Part shown: in pieces, positions 13,104-20,876 of the stretch | How positions within the stretch are numbered: position 1 is the first letter of the stretch | Layout: each line of letters starts with the position of its first letter | DNA from: Dactylosporangium fulvum | GTDB lineage: Bacteria; Actinomycetota; Actinomycetes; Mycobacteriales; Micromonosporaceae | NCBI RefSeq assembly: GCF_025137375.1 | Contig: NZ_CP073720.1 | Coordinates: forward strand, 1 to 64,000 | DNA length: 64,000 bases | Direction: 5' to 3' | Program-made: the position numbers and the translations under genes | Notes under the pieces: model-generated | The model's database searches: none | The model's input: the letters and a program-made list of their open reading frames with translations, nothing else | Told to the model about the DNA's origin: nothing

Positions 13104-13177
13104 GGGGCTATAGCTCAGTCGGTTAGAGCGCAGAGCTGATAACTCTGAGGTCGCTGGTTCGATTCCAGCTAGCCCCA
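13104..13177 (+). tRNA. tRNA-Ile (GAU)
   Basis: Complete cloverleaf: acceptor GGGGCTA/TAGCCCC, D arm with GCTC/GAGC, anticodon stem CAGAG/CTCTG with loop CTGATAA (anticodon GAT, 13138-13140), T arm GCTGG/CCAGC with TTCGATT, and discriminator A. CCA is not encoded. This tRNA-Ile after gyrA is conserved in actinomycetes. Confidence 0.97.
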
Positions 13178-13178
13178 C

Positions 13179-13307
13179 ATGTGGAAAAAGGTGCTGCTGG
13201 TGGTCGCCGTTGTCGGAGCCGCCGCCTACGTCGCCAAGCGCGTCCGCTCCGCGAACGAGGAGCGCGCCCTCTGGCACGAGGCGACCACCGCACCCGACCT
13301 GCGCTAG
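13179..13307 (+). CDS. DLW-39 family small protein, 42 aa
   Basis: The ATG begins one base after the tRNA-Ile 3' end. The product has a hydrophobic N-terminal half (KKVLLVVAVVGAAAYVAKR), likely one membrane segment, then a charged tail with ALWHEATTAPDLR. This matches the short DLW-39 family found next to tRNA-Ile near gyrA in actinobacteria, whose function is unknown; the usual D of DLW is A here. It has no room for a normal ribosome-binding site, so it is either read from the tRNA precursor or as a leaderless message. Confidence 0.75.
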   Translation: MWKKVLLVVAVVGAAAYVAKRVRSANEERALWHEATTAPDLR

Positions 13308-13355
13308 TCCTCCACACCGGTTTCGACCGGTGCTGGTGTGCCAACCCCGGCACGC

Positions 13356-13428
13356 GGGGGCGTAGCTCAACTGGCAGAGCACCGCCTTTGCAAGGCGGGG
13401 GTTAGGGGTTCGAGTCCCCTCGCTTCCA
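13356..13428 (+). tRNA. tRNA-Ala (UGC), attachment site of an integrated element
   Basis: Cloverleaf: acceptor GGGGGCG/CGCTTCC with two G-U pairs, D arm GCTC/GAGC, anticodon stem CCGCC/GGCGG with loop TTTGCAA (anticodon TGC), T arm AGGGG/CCCCT with TTCGAGT, discriminator A. The 3' half from 13400 is part of a 32-bp sequence repeated at 29291-29322, so integration of the mobile element rebuilt a complete tRNA gene. Confidence 0.96.
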
Positions 13429-13431
13429 CTC
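13400..13431. repeat. attL: attL: left 32-bp direct repeat
   Basis: The tRNA-Ala 3' end plus the next bases (GGTTAGGGGTTCGAGTCCCC then TCGCTTCCACTC) is identical to 29291-29322. This is the core at which the integrase recombines chromosome and element. Confidence 0.93.
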
Positions 13432-13475
13432 CGCGCAGGCTGTGGCCTGCGCTTTCTTCTGCTCCATGATCGCTT

Positions 13476-13493
13476 GGACCAAACCGGGACCAA
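13476..13493 (+). repeat. Paired GGACCAA repeats near attL (putative arm sites)
   Basis: GGACCAA occurs at 13476-13482 and 13487-13493, exactly 11 bp apart, between attL and the integrase gene. A matching pair (GGACCAG/GGACCAA, same 11-bp spacing) lies near attR at 29170-29187. Tyrosine integrases and Xis proteins use such helically phased arm sites, so these are candidates. Confidence 0.5.
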
Positions 13494-13511
13494 CTCAGTC
13501 TCGATCTTGTT

Positions 13512-14735
13512 CTAGCGATGAGCAGCTCGCCGAGCCTCAGCAGCCGTCAACGCGGCGCCGATGATGCCCCGTCGGCTGGAGCGCTTCGGCCACCAATGAA
13601 CGTACGTCTCCAGCGTGATGCTGAGCGTCTTGTGGCGCAGTGCACGCTGAACCTCCTGCGGCTCGACATGCTGCGCGATCAACATGGTGGCGAAGAAGTG
13701 CCGCAGCGCGTGGAATGTGCCGTGGTCCTCCGGCCAGCCGGCCGCCGTCCGCCACTTCGCCCACTCCCGCGACCAGATCTTGTCGTTGATCGGATTGCCG
13801 TGTCGGGTTGTGAACAGTAGGGACACGGTCCGGCGGACCGGCTCCCCGGTCGTCGTGTCGACGAGCTCGATCGGCGTCGGCGGGAACTCCTTCATGTGGG
13901 TCTTGATCTGTTCCGCGACGACCGCGTCCAGGTCAACCGTTCCCGACGAGCCTGACTTCGGCTGGCTCAGGTAGAAGCCGTCATAGGTCTGCGGCGAATA
14001 GCGCAGTTGCTGAACGACGTGGAGCTGTTCCTCCTCGAAGTCGAAGCAGCGCTCACCCTCTTCAACACCGAGCGCCTCCGCGAGCCGTAGACCTTGACCA
14101 CCGCCGAGCCACAGCGCGCCGTGGTACCGCTCCGGGGCCGCATCAAACAGCCGGAGAACCTGATCTTCAGTCGGAACCCACTTCGGCGTCCGAGATACTC
14201 CGCTCAGCACCTTGGACAGCCGCACGCCGGAGCACGGGTTGTCCGGGATGACCTTGTCCGTGACGCCGGCGGCGAGGATCGCATCGAGCAGCTCGAAGTA
14301 CAGCTTGATCGAGGACTTCGGCTTGCCGTCGGCGAGTTGCCGAGCGAGCCACTCCAGCACGACCGTGAGTGTGATCGCCCGCATCGCCGAGTTGCCGAAG
14401 GCGGGGAAGAGGTGGTTCCGGAGGTTGGACTCCACCCGTCGGCGCGTCTCCAGCGCCCAGCCGGCCTCCCGCGACAGCCGCCAGCGAGTGGCGTACTCCC
14501 GGAAGCCGACGTTCCGTGCCGGCTGCTCTACCTGTGTCTCGGGAGCCAGCCGGGCACGCGCCTGGATGTCGAAGTCCTCCGCATCCGCCTTCCGCGCGAA
14601 GAGCCTTGCCCGCGGATTGCCGAGCGCGTCTTCGTACCGGCACCGCCAGCGCTTGCCGCGGCCGTGCTTTGACGACTTGACCCGCTCGCCGTTCGGGCCG
14701 GGCTTCGCGAGGTACCAGAGATCATCAACCGGCAT
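13512..14735 (-). CDS. int: Site-specific tyrosine recombinase (integrase)
   Basis: This integrase would insert and excise the element at tRNA-Ala. The 407-residue protein (ATG at 14735) has an N-terminal arm-binding region, a SAM-like core-binding region and a C-terminal catalytic domain. Catalytic residues visible are Arg in GLRLAEALGV, the HxxR box in FHALRHFFATML and the nucleophile Tyr in LETYVHWWP. Upstream in-frame sequence to 14843 lacks support and overlaps xis, so ATG 14735 is preferred. It lies 2 bp after xis and points toward attL. Confidence 0.95.
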   Translation of the reverse strand: MPVDDLWYLAKPGPNGERVKSSKHGRGKRWRCRYEDALGNPRARLFARKADAEDFDIQARARLAPETQVEQPARNVGFREYATRWRLSREAGWALETRRRVESNLRNHLFPAFGNSAMRAITLTVVLEWLARQLADGKPKSSIKLYFELLDAILAAGVTDKVIPDNPCSGVRLSKVLSGVSRTPKWVPTEDQVLRLFDAAPERYHGALWLGGGQGLRLAEALGVEEGERCFDFEEEQLHVVQQLRYSPQTYDGFYLSQPKSGSSGTVDLDAVVAEQIKTHMKEFPPTPIELVDTTTGEPVRRTVSLLFTTRHGNPINDKIWSREWAKWRTAAGWPEDHGTFHALRHFFATMLIAQHVEPQEVQRALRHKTLSITLETYVHWWPKRSSRRGIIGAALTAAEARRAAHR

Positions 14736-14737
14736 AG

Positions 14738-14911
14738 TCAGGCCGCCTCCTGATCCCTGAACCACGCCTGTACGTCCGCCGGGTCGTAGCGCAAGTGCCG
14801 GCCGACCTTCCTCGCCTTCGGTCCCTTCCGCCGCGACCGCCACTGGTAGAGCGTGCCCTTCGGTACGCGAAGGATCGCGGCCACTTCATCGATCGACAGT
14901 GTCTTGTCCAC
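14738..14911 (-). CDS. xis: Excisionase (Xis), MerR-type helix-turn-helix
   Basis: This 57-residue protein starts with GTG at 14911 and reads VDKTLSIDEVAAILRVPKG, then LYQWRSRR, ending with LRYDPADVQAWF. This is the HTH_17/excisionase fold: a helix-turn-helix that chooses DNA followed by a wing ending in a DVxAW motif. It sits between repSA and int with 2-bp gaps on both sides, the standard place for xis in these elements. It would bias the integrase toward excision. Confidence 0.9.
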   Translation of the reverse strand: MDKTLSIDEVAAILRVPKGTLYQWRSRRKGPKARKVGRHLRYDPADVQAWFRDQEAA

Positions 14912-14913
14912 CC

Positions 14914-16635
14914 TCAGCCCTTCACCCCGTGGTTGTCGGTTGCCTCAGTGGTGTTGCCGTCGTACTGCGCCGCGCGGTCCTTGGCGGCGTTGAGCGCGTT
15001 GCGCCACTGGATGCGTTGGGCGAGCGCGCGCAGGAGTCGGTGCCGCATCGGCGGCATGTCCGGGTCGTTGGGCCGGGCCAGCTCCCAGGCGACCGGGACC
15101 GGGGTGCCGGGCTCCGGCTCGTCGACGACCGGGACCTGGTCGACGCCGGCCGAGGCGCCGAGGAGTGCGCGGACCCAGGCCCGGGCGTCGTAACGGTGAT
15201 CGGCGAGGGTCTTGCCGGACCAGTCGCGGGAGACGAGGATGCGCCGGCCGCCGATGCCAAGGGTCGAGCGTTGGTGGACGCGGCCCTTGCAGTTGCCGGG
15301 GCGGAGCTTGCCGTGCGCCTTCTTGGGCTGGATGCCGTAGAGCAGCCAGTTCGCGCAGCGGTCCGAGCATGGGATGACCCGCAGCTCTTGCCAGAACCGC
15401 TCCAGGTGGTCGCGTTGCCGGTCGGTCGTGATGGCGTGGCAGTCAGCCGCGGACTTGGTGATGTACTTCGTGATGTAGCCGATCGTGCGGTCGACGTTCT
15501 TGTCGTCCGCCGTGACGCCCTCGGCGTGGACGTGGGTGCCGAACCGGATCACGTGCGCCGGCTCCGCGTCGGGGTCGGCGTCGATCGCGTCGAGCGCCTC
15601 GTCCCAGGTGGTCAGTGGGAGTCCGGTTTCGGCGTCGCACCACGTCTCGGCGTCGCTGTCCCAGACCGGCCGGCACGTCGGCGCGTCGATCTTGGGCCAC
15701 CACACCTGGTGGTAGGTTGCGGCGGCCACCTCCCGCAGCACCGCCCGGGGGAGGGTGCCCCGGATGGCGAAGTGTGCGTGTGGGGCGAGGCGGCGCTGTG
15801 GCTCGACGCAGCCGGCGTACTGGACGTTCCAGCCGACGCAGCGGCGCAGGTTCTGCCAGAACCGGTCGAGCAGCCGGGGGAAGGCGATCGCGTCCAAGGC
15901 CGCGCGACGGTAGTCGTATGTGGTCGGGTCGACGGGTGAGCCGTCCGGTCGTACGGGGCCGTACGAGTCGAGGGTGACCGTCAGCCACATCGACGGCCGG
16001 TACTCCGTGCCGTCTGGCGCGGTGTAGACGCGGCCGACGGTGCGTGGCTGGACCTTCTGCCGGGGCAGTGCCGGGGCGTCTTGCCGCCGCCGGGTGGAGC
16101 GCTGTCGTTTGGGCTCCGTGACGTGGTCGACGCGGTGCGGGGGTGCGACTGTGCCGCGTAGGCCCTCCGTTGCGATGGCTTCCTCAACCTCGCGGATCGC
16201 GTCGTCGATCTCCTCGACCTGGTCCCACTCGGAGGCGCGGACGGCCTGGTCGCGGTAGTGCTCGAGATGCGCCCGCAGGCTGATCAGCGCCCGCTGTCCC
16301 TCGGTCGCCGGCTGCGGCCCGGGAGCGGGTTCGTCAGTGCGGTGCCAGCCCTCGCGGATCTGGGTCTTGCGCAGTCGGCGAGCCCGCTTCGCGCACGGTG
16401 GGCACTTGTCCTCCCGGGTGGCACCGCATGGCACGTCGATGATCTCGGTCTGGCCGGTGGCCAGGTCGGTACGGCGCAGCCCGACCGGGCGTAGGCACAC
16501 GCCGTACTCGGCGGCCATGTCCTTGACGACGTTGGCGGCGAGCGGGATCAGCATGCGGGCCGCCCGCGAGCCGGGCCGAGGTTCGTCGGCCAGGCCCGGG
16601 AGCGGTTCGGTGGTGAGGGTCAACGGTGACCACAC
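14914..16635 (-). CDS. repSA: RepSA-like replication initiator (HUH endonuclease)
   Basis: It is the likely rolling-circle initiator of the excised element. In the 573-residue protein from GTG 16635, a CPPC zinc-type pair is near 78-81, the metal-binding HUH motif appears as RLAPHAHFAIRG (His near 286 and 288), and the catalytic Tyr lies in IGYITKYITK (Tyr near 387/391). Similar motifs occur in pSAM2 RepSA. The start is uncertain because the reading frame continues upstream inside the 134-aa gene; GTG 16635 would overlap that gene by 16 bp. xis follows 2 bp after the stop. Confidence 0.9.
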   Translation of the reverse strand: MWSPLTLTTEPLPGLADEPRPGSRAARMLIPLAANVVKDMAAEYGVCLRPVGLRRTDLATGQTEIIDVPCGATREDKCPPCAKRARRLRKTQIREGWHRTDEPAPGPQPATEGQRALISLRAHLEHYRDQAVRASEWDQVEEIDDAIREVEEAIATEGLRGTVAPPHRVDHVTEPKRQRSTRRRQDAPALPRQKVQPRTVGRVYTAPDGTEYRPSMWLTVTLDSYGPVRPDGSPVDPTTYDYRRAALDAIAFPRLLDRFWQNLRRCVGWNVQYAGCVEPQRRLAPHAHFAIRGTLPRAVLREVAAATYHQVWWPKIDAPTCRPVWDSDAETWCDAETGLPLTTWDEALDAIDADPDAEPAHVIRFGTHVHAEGVTADDKNVDRTIGYITKYITKSAADCHAITTDRQRDHLERFWQELRVIPCSDRCANWLLYGIQPKKAHGKLRPGNCKGRVHQRSTLGIGGRRILVSRDWSGKTLADHRYDARAWVRALLGASAGVDQVPVVDEPEPGTPVPVAWELARPNDPDMPPMRHRLLRALAQRIQWRNALNAAKDRAAQYDGNTTEATDNHGVKG

Positions 16636-17024
16636 CCCGAGCAGTGCGAGCGACCGCCACGTGATGACTTCGAAGAGGCGCCGAGGAGGAACAGGCCCAC
16701 GATGCCGACCAGGGCAACGAGCCAGACGTGTGCCCGGACCCATTCGATGACGAGGATGACGCCCCAGCCGAAGAGGCCGAGCGCGGTCAGCCCAGCCACG
16801 ACGGCGGCCACCCGTCCGGCGATGCGAAGCCGGTGACGCCAGACGTCACGGCCGGGCGGGGGTTCGAGCAGCGTTATGGCGATCGAGTACCGATCGGCGC
16901 CGAGGTTGACCGGGGTGCCCCAGCGGACGAGATGCCCCCGGGCGTGCGCCGAGCGCAGGACGTTGGCTAGCTCGGGGCCGGTACCGATGAGGTGGTGTTC
17001 GACGGGGCGAAGGTCGGTGGTCAT
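16620..17024 (-). CDS. Small membrane protein, 134 aa, element backbone
   Basis: A soluble N-terminal part of about 65 residues is followed by two hydrophobic segments (VAAVVAGLTALGLFGWGVIL and VWLVALVGIVGLFLLG) and a basic tail. I do not recognise the family. The ATG overlaps the stop of the upstream DUF2637 gene (ATGA), indicating translational coupling. Position between the spread-type protein and RepSA suggests a role in transfer or maintenance (inference). Confidence 0.75.
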   Translation of the reverse strand: MTTDLRPVEHHLIGTGPELANVLRSAHARGHLVRWGTPVNLGADRYSIAITLLEPPPGRDVWRHRLRIAGRVAAVVAGLTALGLFGWGVILVIEWVRAHVWLVALVGIVGLFLLGASSKSSRGGRSHCSGCGHR

Positions 17025-17563
17025 CGCACGACTCCCGAGGGGATGGCGCCGTTGATGGCGCGCGGCAGCGGCTCGACGGGGATCTCGGTTGCGGGCATCG
17101 GTTCCGGCGCAGTCGAGGTCGGCGCCGGCGGCTCGATCGGCTTTGGCTGTCGACGTGCGCCCGAGGCGAGCAGCGCGGCGGCGGCCATGACCATCAGGCC
17201 GTCAACCGCAGCCGGTCCAGCGACAGTGGTCAGCGGGTCTTCGCCGTAGTGGCGCAACAGACTGGATAGGTGCCGGTACGACACCACCGCGGCGACGAGC
17301 GCGACGGGTAGCAGCCCCCCGAACCGGGCCAGCAGCCACCAGCCGCCCGTCGGCCACGGGGTACGGGCGAGGATCTCGACCGCGATGAACAGCGCGACCG
17401 GCCAGAACATCGCGCTGATGACCGCGCCGACCTCCGGCGACCAGCCGGCCGGAGCGTCGGTTGGTGGGACGTAGCAGTGTGCGATATTCGCGGCGAGAGA
17501 GGCGAGGCCGCCGACGAGGGTGCCGATGTAGGCCCAGATCCGGCCGTGGGGTTTGGGGTGCAT
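17021..17563 (-). CDS. DUF2637 (Spd-like) membrane protein
   Basis: The 180-residue protein starts MHPKPHGRIWAYIGTLVGG and has about four hydrophobic segments in its first 130 residues, followed by a Pro-rich cytoplasmic tail. DUF2637 proteins occur in nearly all Streptomyces-type conjugative plasmids and AICEs beside the translocase gene, and are thought to act in intramycelial spreading. ATG 17563 was chosen because sequence further upstream does not look coding in this frame. Its stop overlaps the next start. Confidence 0.85.
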   Translation of the reverse strand: MHPKPHGRIWAYIGTLVGGLASLAANIAHCYVPPTDAPAGWSPEVGAVISAMFWPVALFIAVEILARTPWPTGGWWLLARFGGLLPVALVAAVVSYRHLSSLLRHYGEDPLTTVAGPAAVDGLMVMAAAALLASGARRQPKPIEPPAPTSTAPEPMPATEIPVEPLPRAINGAIPSGVVR

Positions 17564-17565
17564 GG

Positions 17566-17805
17566 TCAGCGGCCTTTCGGGGTGATCGGGACGCGGATCC
17601 AGTCGGGTGGTTCGCCGGTGGAGGCGACCGCTTCGGACAGGCAGCGCCACAGCGCCCATGCCTCGGCCGGGGTCAGGTACATGCGACGCCGGCCCGCCCC
17701 GACGGCGAGGTACAGGTCTTCGCCGTCGGTGACGCGGACCGTGACCGCCGACGAGCCACGCTCGACGTCCGGCGCGCGGAGCCGGTAGAAGCGGCGGGTG
17801 GTCAT
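17566..17805 (-). CDS. Conserved small element protein, 79 aa
   Basis: The short soluble protein (MTTRRFYRLRAPDVERGS...) contains TPAEAWALWRCL and ends with WIRVPITPKGR. It is not recognised as a named family. Its ATG overlaps the stop of the translocase gene (ATGA) and it ends 2 bp before the DUF2637 start, so it belongs to the transfer operon. It resembles the 66-aa protein at 19723-19923 in size and in its acidic character, but I would not claim homology. Confidence 0.7.
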   Translation of the reverse strand: MTTRRFYRLRAPDVERGSSAVTVRVTDGEDLYLAVGAGRRRMYLTPAEAWALWRCLSEAVASTGEPPDWIRVPITPKGR

Positions 17806-19409
17806 GCCGACTCACCGCCGTCGAGGAGGGTCGCCAGGCTGTCCGGCAGCAACGGCCCGGCAGCGTGCCGACCTGGCCGGTACGTGTGCCGGCGTGGTTC
17901 CTTCCGCGGCTCCGGCACCTTCTCGACCGCCGGGGTAGCCGACGCAGCGTAGGTCTGGGCCATGGCGCGGATCTCGTCGTCGGTGACGTAGCTGAACCGC
18001 ACCCGGGCCGGCTCCGGTCGGTCGTCGAGCACGACGTACCCAACGCCGCGCATCGACGGGTGCGCCGGGATCTGGTCGCACAGCGCGCCACGGTTGCGGG
18101 CGCCGTCACCGAGGACCAGGTCGACCTGGTTGGGTTCGTTGAGCCGCATGGCGACGCGGGTCGGGAAGAAGTCGCGCAGTTCGACGACTTCCTTGCGCGG
18201 GTCCTGGGTGGAACCGACGACGAGGATGCCGAGGCCAGCGCCCTGAGTGAGCAGCAGCGCGAGCGCGGCCCGTGCCCGGTTGCGTAGCTCGATGTCCAGC
18301 AGCAGCGCGACGAGGGCGAGCATCTCGTCGACCATCAGCACGTACAGCGGCTCATCGAGCGTCGGCGCGTGGACGCGGACTTTGCCCTGCATCCGGGCCT
18401 GCCGTGCCCGCATGATTCCGACGAGTTCCTCCAGCATGTCGACCATCGGGGCGGGGTCGGCGTACTCGTACCGGCTGAACAGCTCCCGGCCGATGGACAG
18501 CTCGACGCCGCCCTTCGGGTCGATGCCCCACAACCTGACCAGCCCTGAGCGGATGCCGCTCGCCAGGGCGCGGATCAGCGACCACTGCACCGAGCCCTTC
18601 CCGGACCGGGTGGCGCCGACGATGAGCAGATGTGTTGCCAGCAGGCGGAGGAGGAACGTCTCCAGGTCTTCGCGCAGCGCCAGCGGCAGCGCGGTGAAGT
18701 CCGGCTCCTCCGGGACCGGGAAGGCCGGGACGGTGCGCTGTAGCGGGTCGCGGCGGATGAACACCAGCCAGACCAGCCGGGGCCGGTCGCGGTACCGCAC
18801 CCGGTCGACCGCCCGCAGCAGCGGCGCCCAACGCCCGGACCGCACCGGCGGGTGAGTGCGTCGTCCGGGGTAGACCCGGCAGGTACGGGAGTTGAACGAG
18901 TACGCCAGGTTTGCCGCCGCTTTGTGGTACAGGTCCGGGTTCTGGCCGCGCGGCATCCGCAACAGCACCTCGTCGGTGGCAAAGGTGCAGCGAACCCCCA
19001 GCAGCTTCGGCACGGTGAGCCGGCCGTCAAATCGTTCCGCGAGCCGGCAGACGGTCAGCGCCTCACGCCAATGCCAGGTGTAGACGAACAACCGCCGCCA
19101 CCAGGCCAGTAGCGGCAGCACCACGAACCGCTCACACGAGCCGCGCCAGCGCCACCACCACAACCCACCCAGCCCGGCCACGGCGACGAGGACCAGGACC
19201 AGCACGAGCCAGCCGTGCTGGTGCCACAGCCACAGGCCACCGGCGGTCAGCGTCAGCGAGCGCCAGTTGCGGCCGGCGACCGGCACCAGCCGGGCCAGCG
19301 CGCGGGCGGTCTTCCACAGCAGGTACGGGATGACGATCCACATGACCAGCCACCACGGCAGCGGGATGGACAGCCTGCGGAAGTTGACCAGCGGAGCATT
19401 GTTCTTCAC
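17802..19409 (-). CDS. traB: TraB-type FtsK/SpoIIIE DNA translocase
   Basis: This is the conjugal DNA pump of actinomycete elements, a hexameric ATPase that moves double-stranded DNA between mycelial cells. The 535-residue protein has N-terminal membrane segments (PLPWWLVMWIVIPYLLW and WLVLVLVLVAVAGLGGLWWW) and an FtsK-like motor with Walker A VGATRSGKGS (about 260-270) and Walker B LYVLMVDEM. GTG 19409 is chosen because GGGAGGG lies 7 bp upstream. A C-terminal basic region may hold the DNA-recognition winged helix. It is the largest gene of the transfer operon. Confidence 0.92.
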   Translation of the reverse strand: MKNNAPLVNFRRLSIPLPWWLVMWIVIPYLLWKTARALARLVPVAGRNWRSLTLTAGGLWLWHQHGWLVLVLVLVAVAGLGGLWWWRWRGSCERFVVLPLLAWWRRLFVYTWHWREALTVCRLAERFDGRLTVPKLLGVRCTFATDEVLLRMPRGQNPDLYHKAAANLAYSFNSRTCRVYPGRRTHPPVRSGRWAPLLRAVDRVRYRDRPRLVWLVFIRRDPLQRTVPAFPVPEEPDFTALPLALREDLETFLLRLLATHLLIVGATRSGKGSVQWSLIRALASGIRSGLVRLWGIDPKGGVELSIGRELFSRYEYADPAPMVDMLEELVGIMRARQARMQGKVRVHAPTLDEPLYVLMVDEMLALVALLLDIELRNRARAALALLLTQGAGLGILVVGSTQDPRKEVVELRDFFPTRVAMRLNEPNQVDLVLGDGARNRGALCDQIPAHPSMRGVGYVVLDDRPEPARVRFSYVTDDEIRAMAQTYAASATPAVEKVPEPRKEPRRHTYRPGRHAAGPLLPDSLATLLDGGESA

Positions 19410-19435
19410 TTTCGACCCTCCCCATTCGTCGCTGG

Positions 19436-19627
19436 TCACCGGACCGGCGCCAGACACGCGAACCGGCCGCGGGCGTCGCGGCGGAACGCGAGCAGTTGCA
19501 ACGGCATGCCGGTGAACCAGCGGGTGAAGCGCCCGTGTGCGTCGCGCGCTATGGGCATGAGCAGCAGCAGTTGGCCGCGACAAGCGGAGCGGCGGCCGTG
19601 CTGGATCGAGGGGCCGGATTTGGGCAT
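19436..19627 (-). CDS. Small basic protein with a repeated RDAxGRF motif, 63 aa
   Basis: The product is Arg-rich and carries two similar motifs, RDAHGRFTRWF and RRDARGRFACL, about 23 residues apart. ATG 19627 has a GGAAGG site upstream, and the gene ends 26 bp before the translocase start. No family is recognised. The internal repeat and good spacing favour a true gene, perhaps a nucleic-acid-binding accessory protein (inference). Confidence 0.55.
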   Translation of the reverse strand: MPKSGPSIQHGRRSACRGQLLLLMPIARDAHGRFTRWFTGMPLQLLAFRRDARGRFACLAPVR

Positions 19628-19722
19628 GATGAAGCCCGCCTTCCTTGCCTCAGCAGGGGTTTCGGGAGGAGCGGGGCGGTCTGTATGCCGTAGGAAGCCG
19701 GACCGCCCCGCACCACGTACGT

Positions 19723-19923
19723 TCAGGCCGCCGTCCGCAGGTCGTTGGCCGCGTGCAGCGCGTCGACGACTCGGGCGAGCCCGTCACGGTCGAGGAACAG
19801 CGCCACCGACCCGTCAGATCGGCCGATCTCCAACCAGACCCGGTCACCGGCGCTGGTGCGGTGGGTCTGCAACGGCGTCTCGGCGCCGATGTGGACGTTG
19901 ACCGAGATCATGGCCGCGCTCAC
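19723..19923 (-). CDS. Small element protein, 66 aa
   Basis: The product reads MSAAMISVNVHIGAET and ends LARVVDALHAANDLRTAA; it looks like a small beta-rich domain with a C-terminal helix. GTG 19923 overlaps the stop of the Pra-like gene (GTGA), so the two are translationally coupled; ATG 19911 is an alternative. Not recognised as a named family. Confidence 0.65.
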   Translation of the reverse strand: MSAAMISVNVHIGAETPLQTHRTSAGDRVWLEIGRSDGSVALFLDRDGLARVVDALHAANDLRTAA

Positions 19924-20303
19924 TTGCCAGCCTTGCCGGCCGAGCGGAAGCCGGTCGCGCGGTAGGAGTAGGTGAGCCGGCCGGTGTTGCCGACGTACGG
20001 CGTGACCGTCATCCCCTCGAACTCCACCGGCGCGAACGGCGTGCTGCTGTCCGGCACCGGCTGCACGTTCGCCGAGATCTTGACCGACACCTCACGCGAC
20101 CGGCCCGCCAGCTCCGGGTCCATGTCCATGACCCGCACGGTCCAGACCCGCAGCCCGGACACCTTGTCCACGCTCGGGGTCCGAGTGCGGGTCGCTTCGT
20201 TGTAGTCCTGCGCCTCCGTGATCGAGTCCGGGACCAGCACACAGCCGGCCGAGAAGACGTCCTCGAACCGGACAGAGAACCGGGTGCCACCCTTCAGAGC
20301 CAC
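19920..20303 (-). CDS. Pra-like activator of replication, integration and excision
   Basis: The 127-residue protein (GTG 20303, GAGGAGAGG upstream) reads VALKGGTRFSVRFEDVF, later WTVRVMDMDPEL and FEGMTVTPYV. This pattern matches proteins annotated in AICEs as plasmid replication, integration and excision activator (Pra of pSAM2), which switch on repSA-xis-int. In pSAM2 KorSA represses pra, and here KorSA-type operator sequences lie 45-90 bp upstream, fitting that circuit. The identification is from sequence memory and context. Confidence 0.75.
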   Translation of the reverse strand: MALKGGTRFSVRFEDVFSAGCVLVPDSITEAQDYNEATRTRTPSVDKVSGLRVWTVRVMDMDPELAGRSREVSVKISANVQPVPDSSTPFAPVEFEGMTVTPYVGNTGRLTYSYRATGFRSAGKAGK

Positions 20304-20347
20304 TGACCTCTCCTCGTTCGTAGGTTCATACCTAGACAACAACTTAA

Positions 20348-20392
20348 CTTGTCATGTGTCTCGATGGTAGCTCGCAAACCTAACTTGTTAAG
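20348..20392. promoter_or_regulatory. Two KorSA/GntR-type operator sites upstream of pra
   Basis: CTTGTCATG (20348-20356) and CTTGTTAAG (20384-20392; part of the palindrome ACTTGTTAAGT) lie in the pra leader. A third relative, CTTGTCAAG, lies just upstream of the GntR gene at 21638-21646. The shared motif CTTGTYAWG at both target and repressor promoter is what a KorSA-like autoregulated repressor would need. Confidence 0.65.
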
Positions 20393-20400
20393 TGGGCGAG

Positions 20401-20433
20401 TCCGGTTGAGTGATTGAAGACTCCGGATTGAGT
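20401..20433 (+). repeat. Short direct repeats TCCGG(A)TTGAGT
   Basis: TCCGGTTGAGT at 20401-20411 and TCCGGATTGAGT at 20422-20433 repeat at a 21-bp step, with a weaker ACTCGGATTG at 20446. They could be iterons or regulator sites next to the pra operators, but two copies are too few to be sure. Confidence 0.35.
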
Positions 20434-20521
20434 AACACCGACGCCACTCGGATTGCAGAATGCACATTCAGCGCGCCGGCCGTGCCCCACCCACTGCAGT
20501 CCGCCCTGCACAATGATTGCC

Positions 20522-20839
20522 GTGAAGATGTCGGGCGCTGATTGGATCACGATCGCGGCCTACGAGAACCAGCCTGGCTGCCTTCAGCCGATGGCGGCCG
20601 TACGCGCTTGACTGCGCGACCGCGGCATCGACTGGATGCCGTTCGATCAGGACGAGATCCGTTGGGGACTCGCCTGCAGCATCGCCGAGGACGGCCACTG
20701 GCACGGGTGGTTCGATATCCGCGTCCAGGCCGACGCGCTGCGGCGGATCGGTCTACACCCCGACCAGCCAACTGCCAAGGTCATCGGCCCGTCCCCACCT
20801 GGGTGGTGGCACGCCGACGCAGAACGCCGCGCCCATTAA
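20522..20839 (+). pseudogene. Small gene interrupted by an in-frame TGA
   Basis: The frame from GTG 20522 (ATG 20528) reads KMSGADWITIAAYENQPG up to PMAAVRA, then TGA at 20609-20611, then continues in the same frame with LRDRGIDWMPFDQDEIRWG to a stop at 20839. The two halves join smoothly, and the TGA would be a Trp codon (TGG) before one change. The intact form would be about 105 residues. No family recognised. The second half could also be read alone from ATG 20636 as a 67-aa protein. Confidence 0.5.
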
Positions 20840-20876
20840 CACCCCAGAAGACAATTTCTGAGACACGGCTTAGCAA

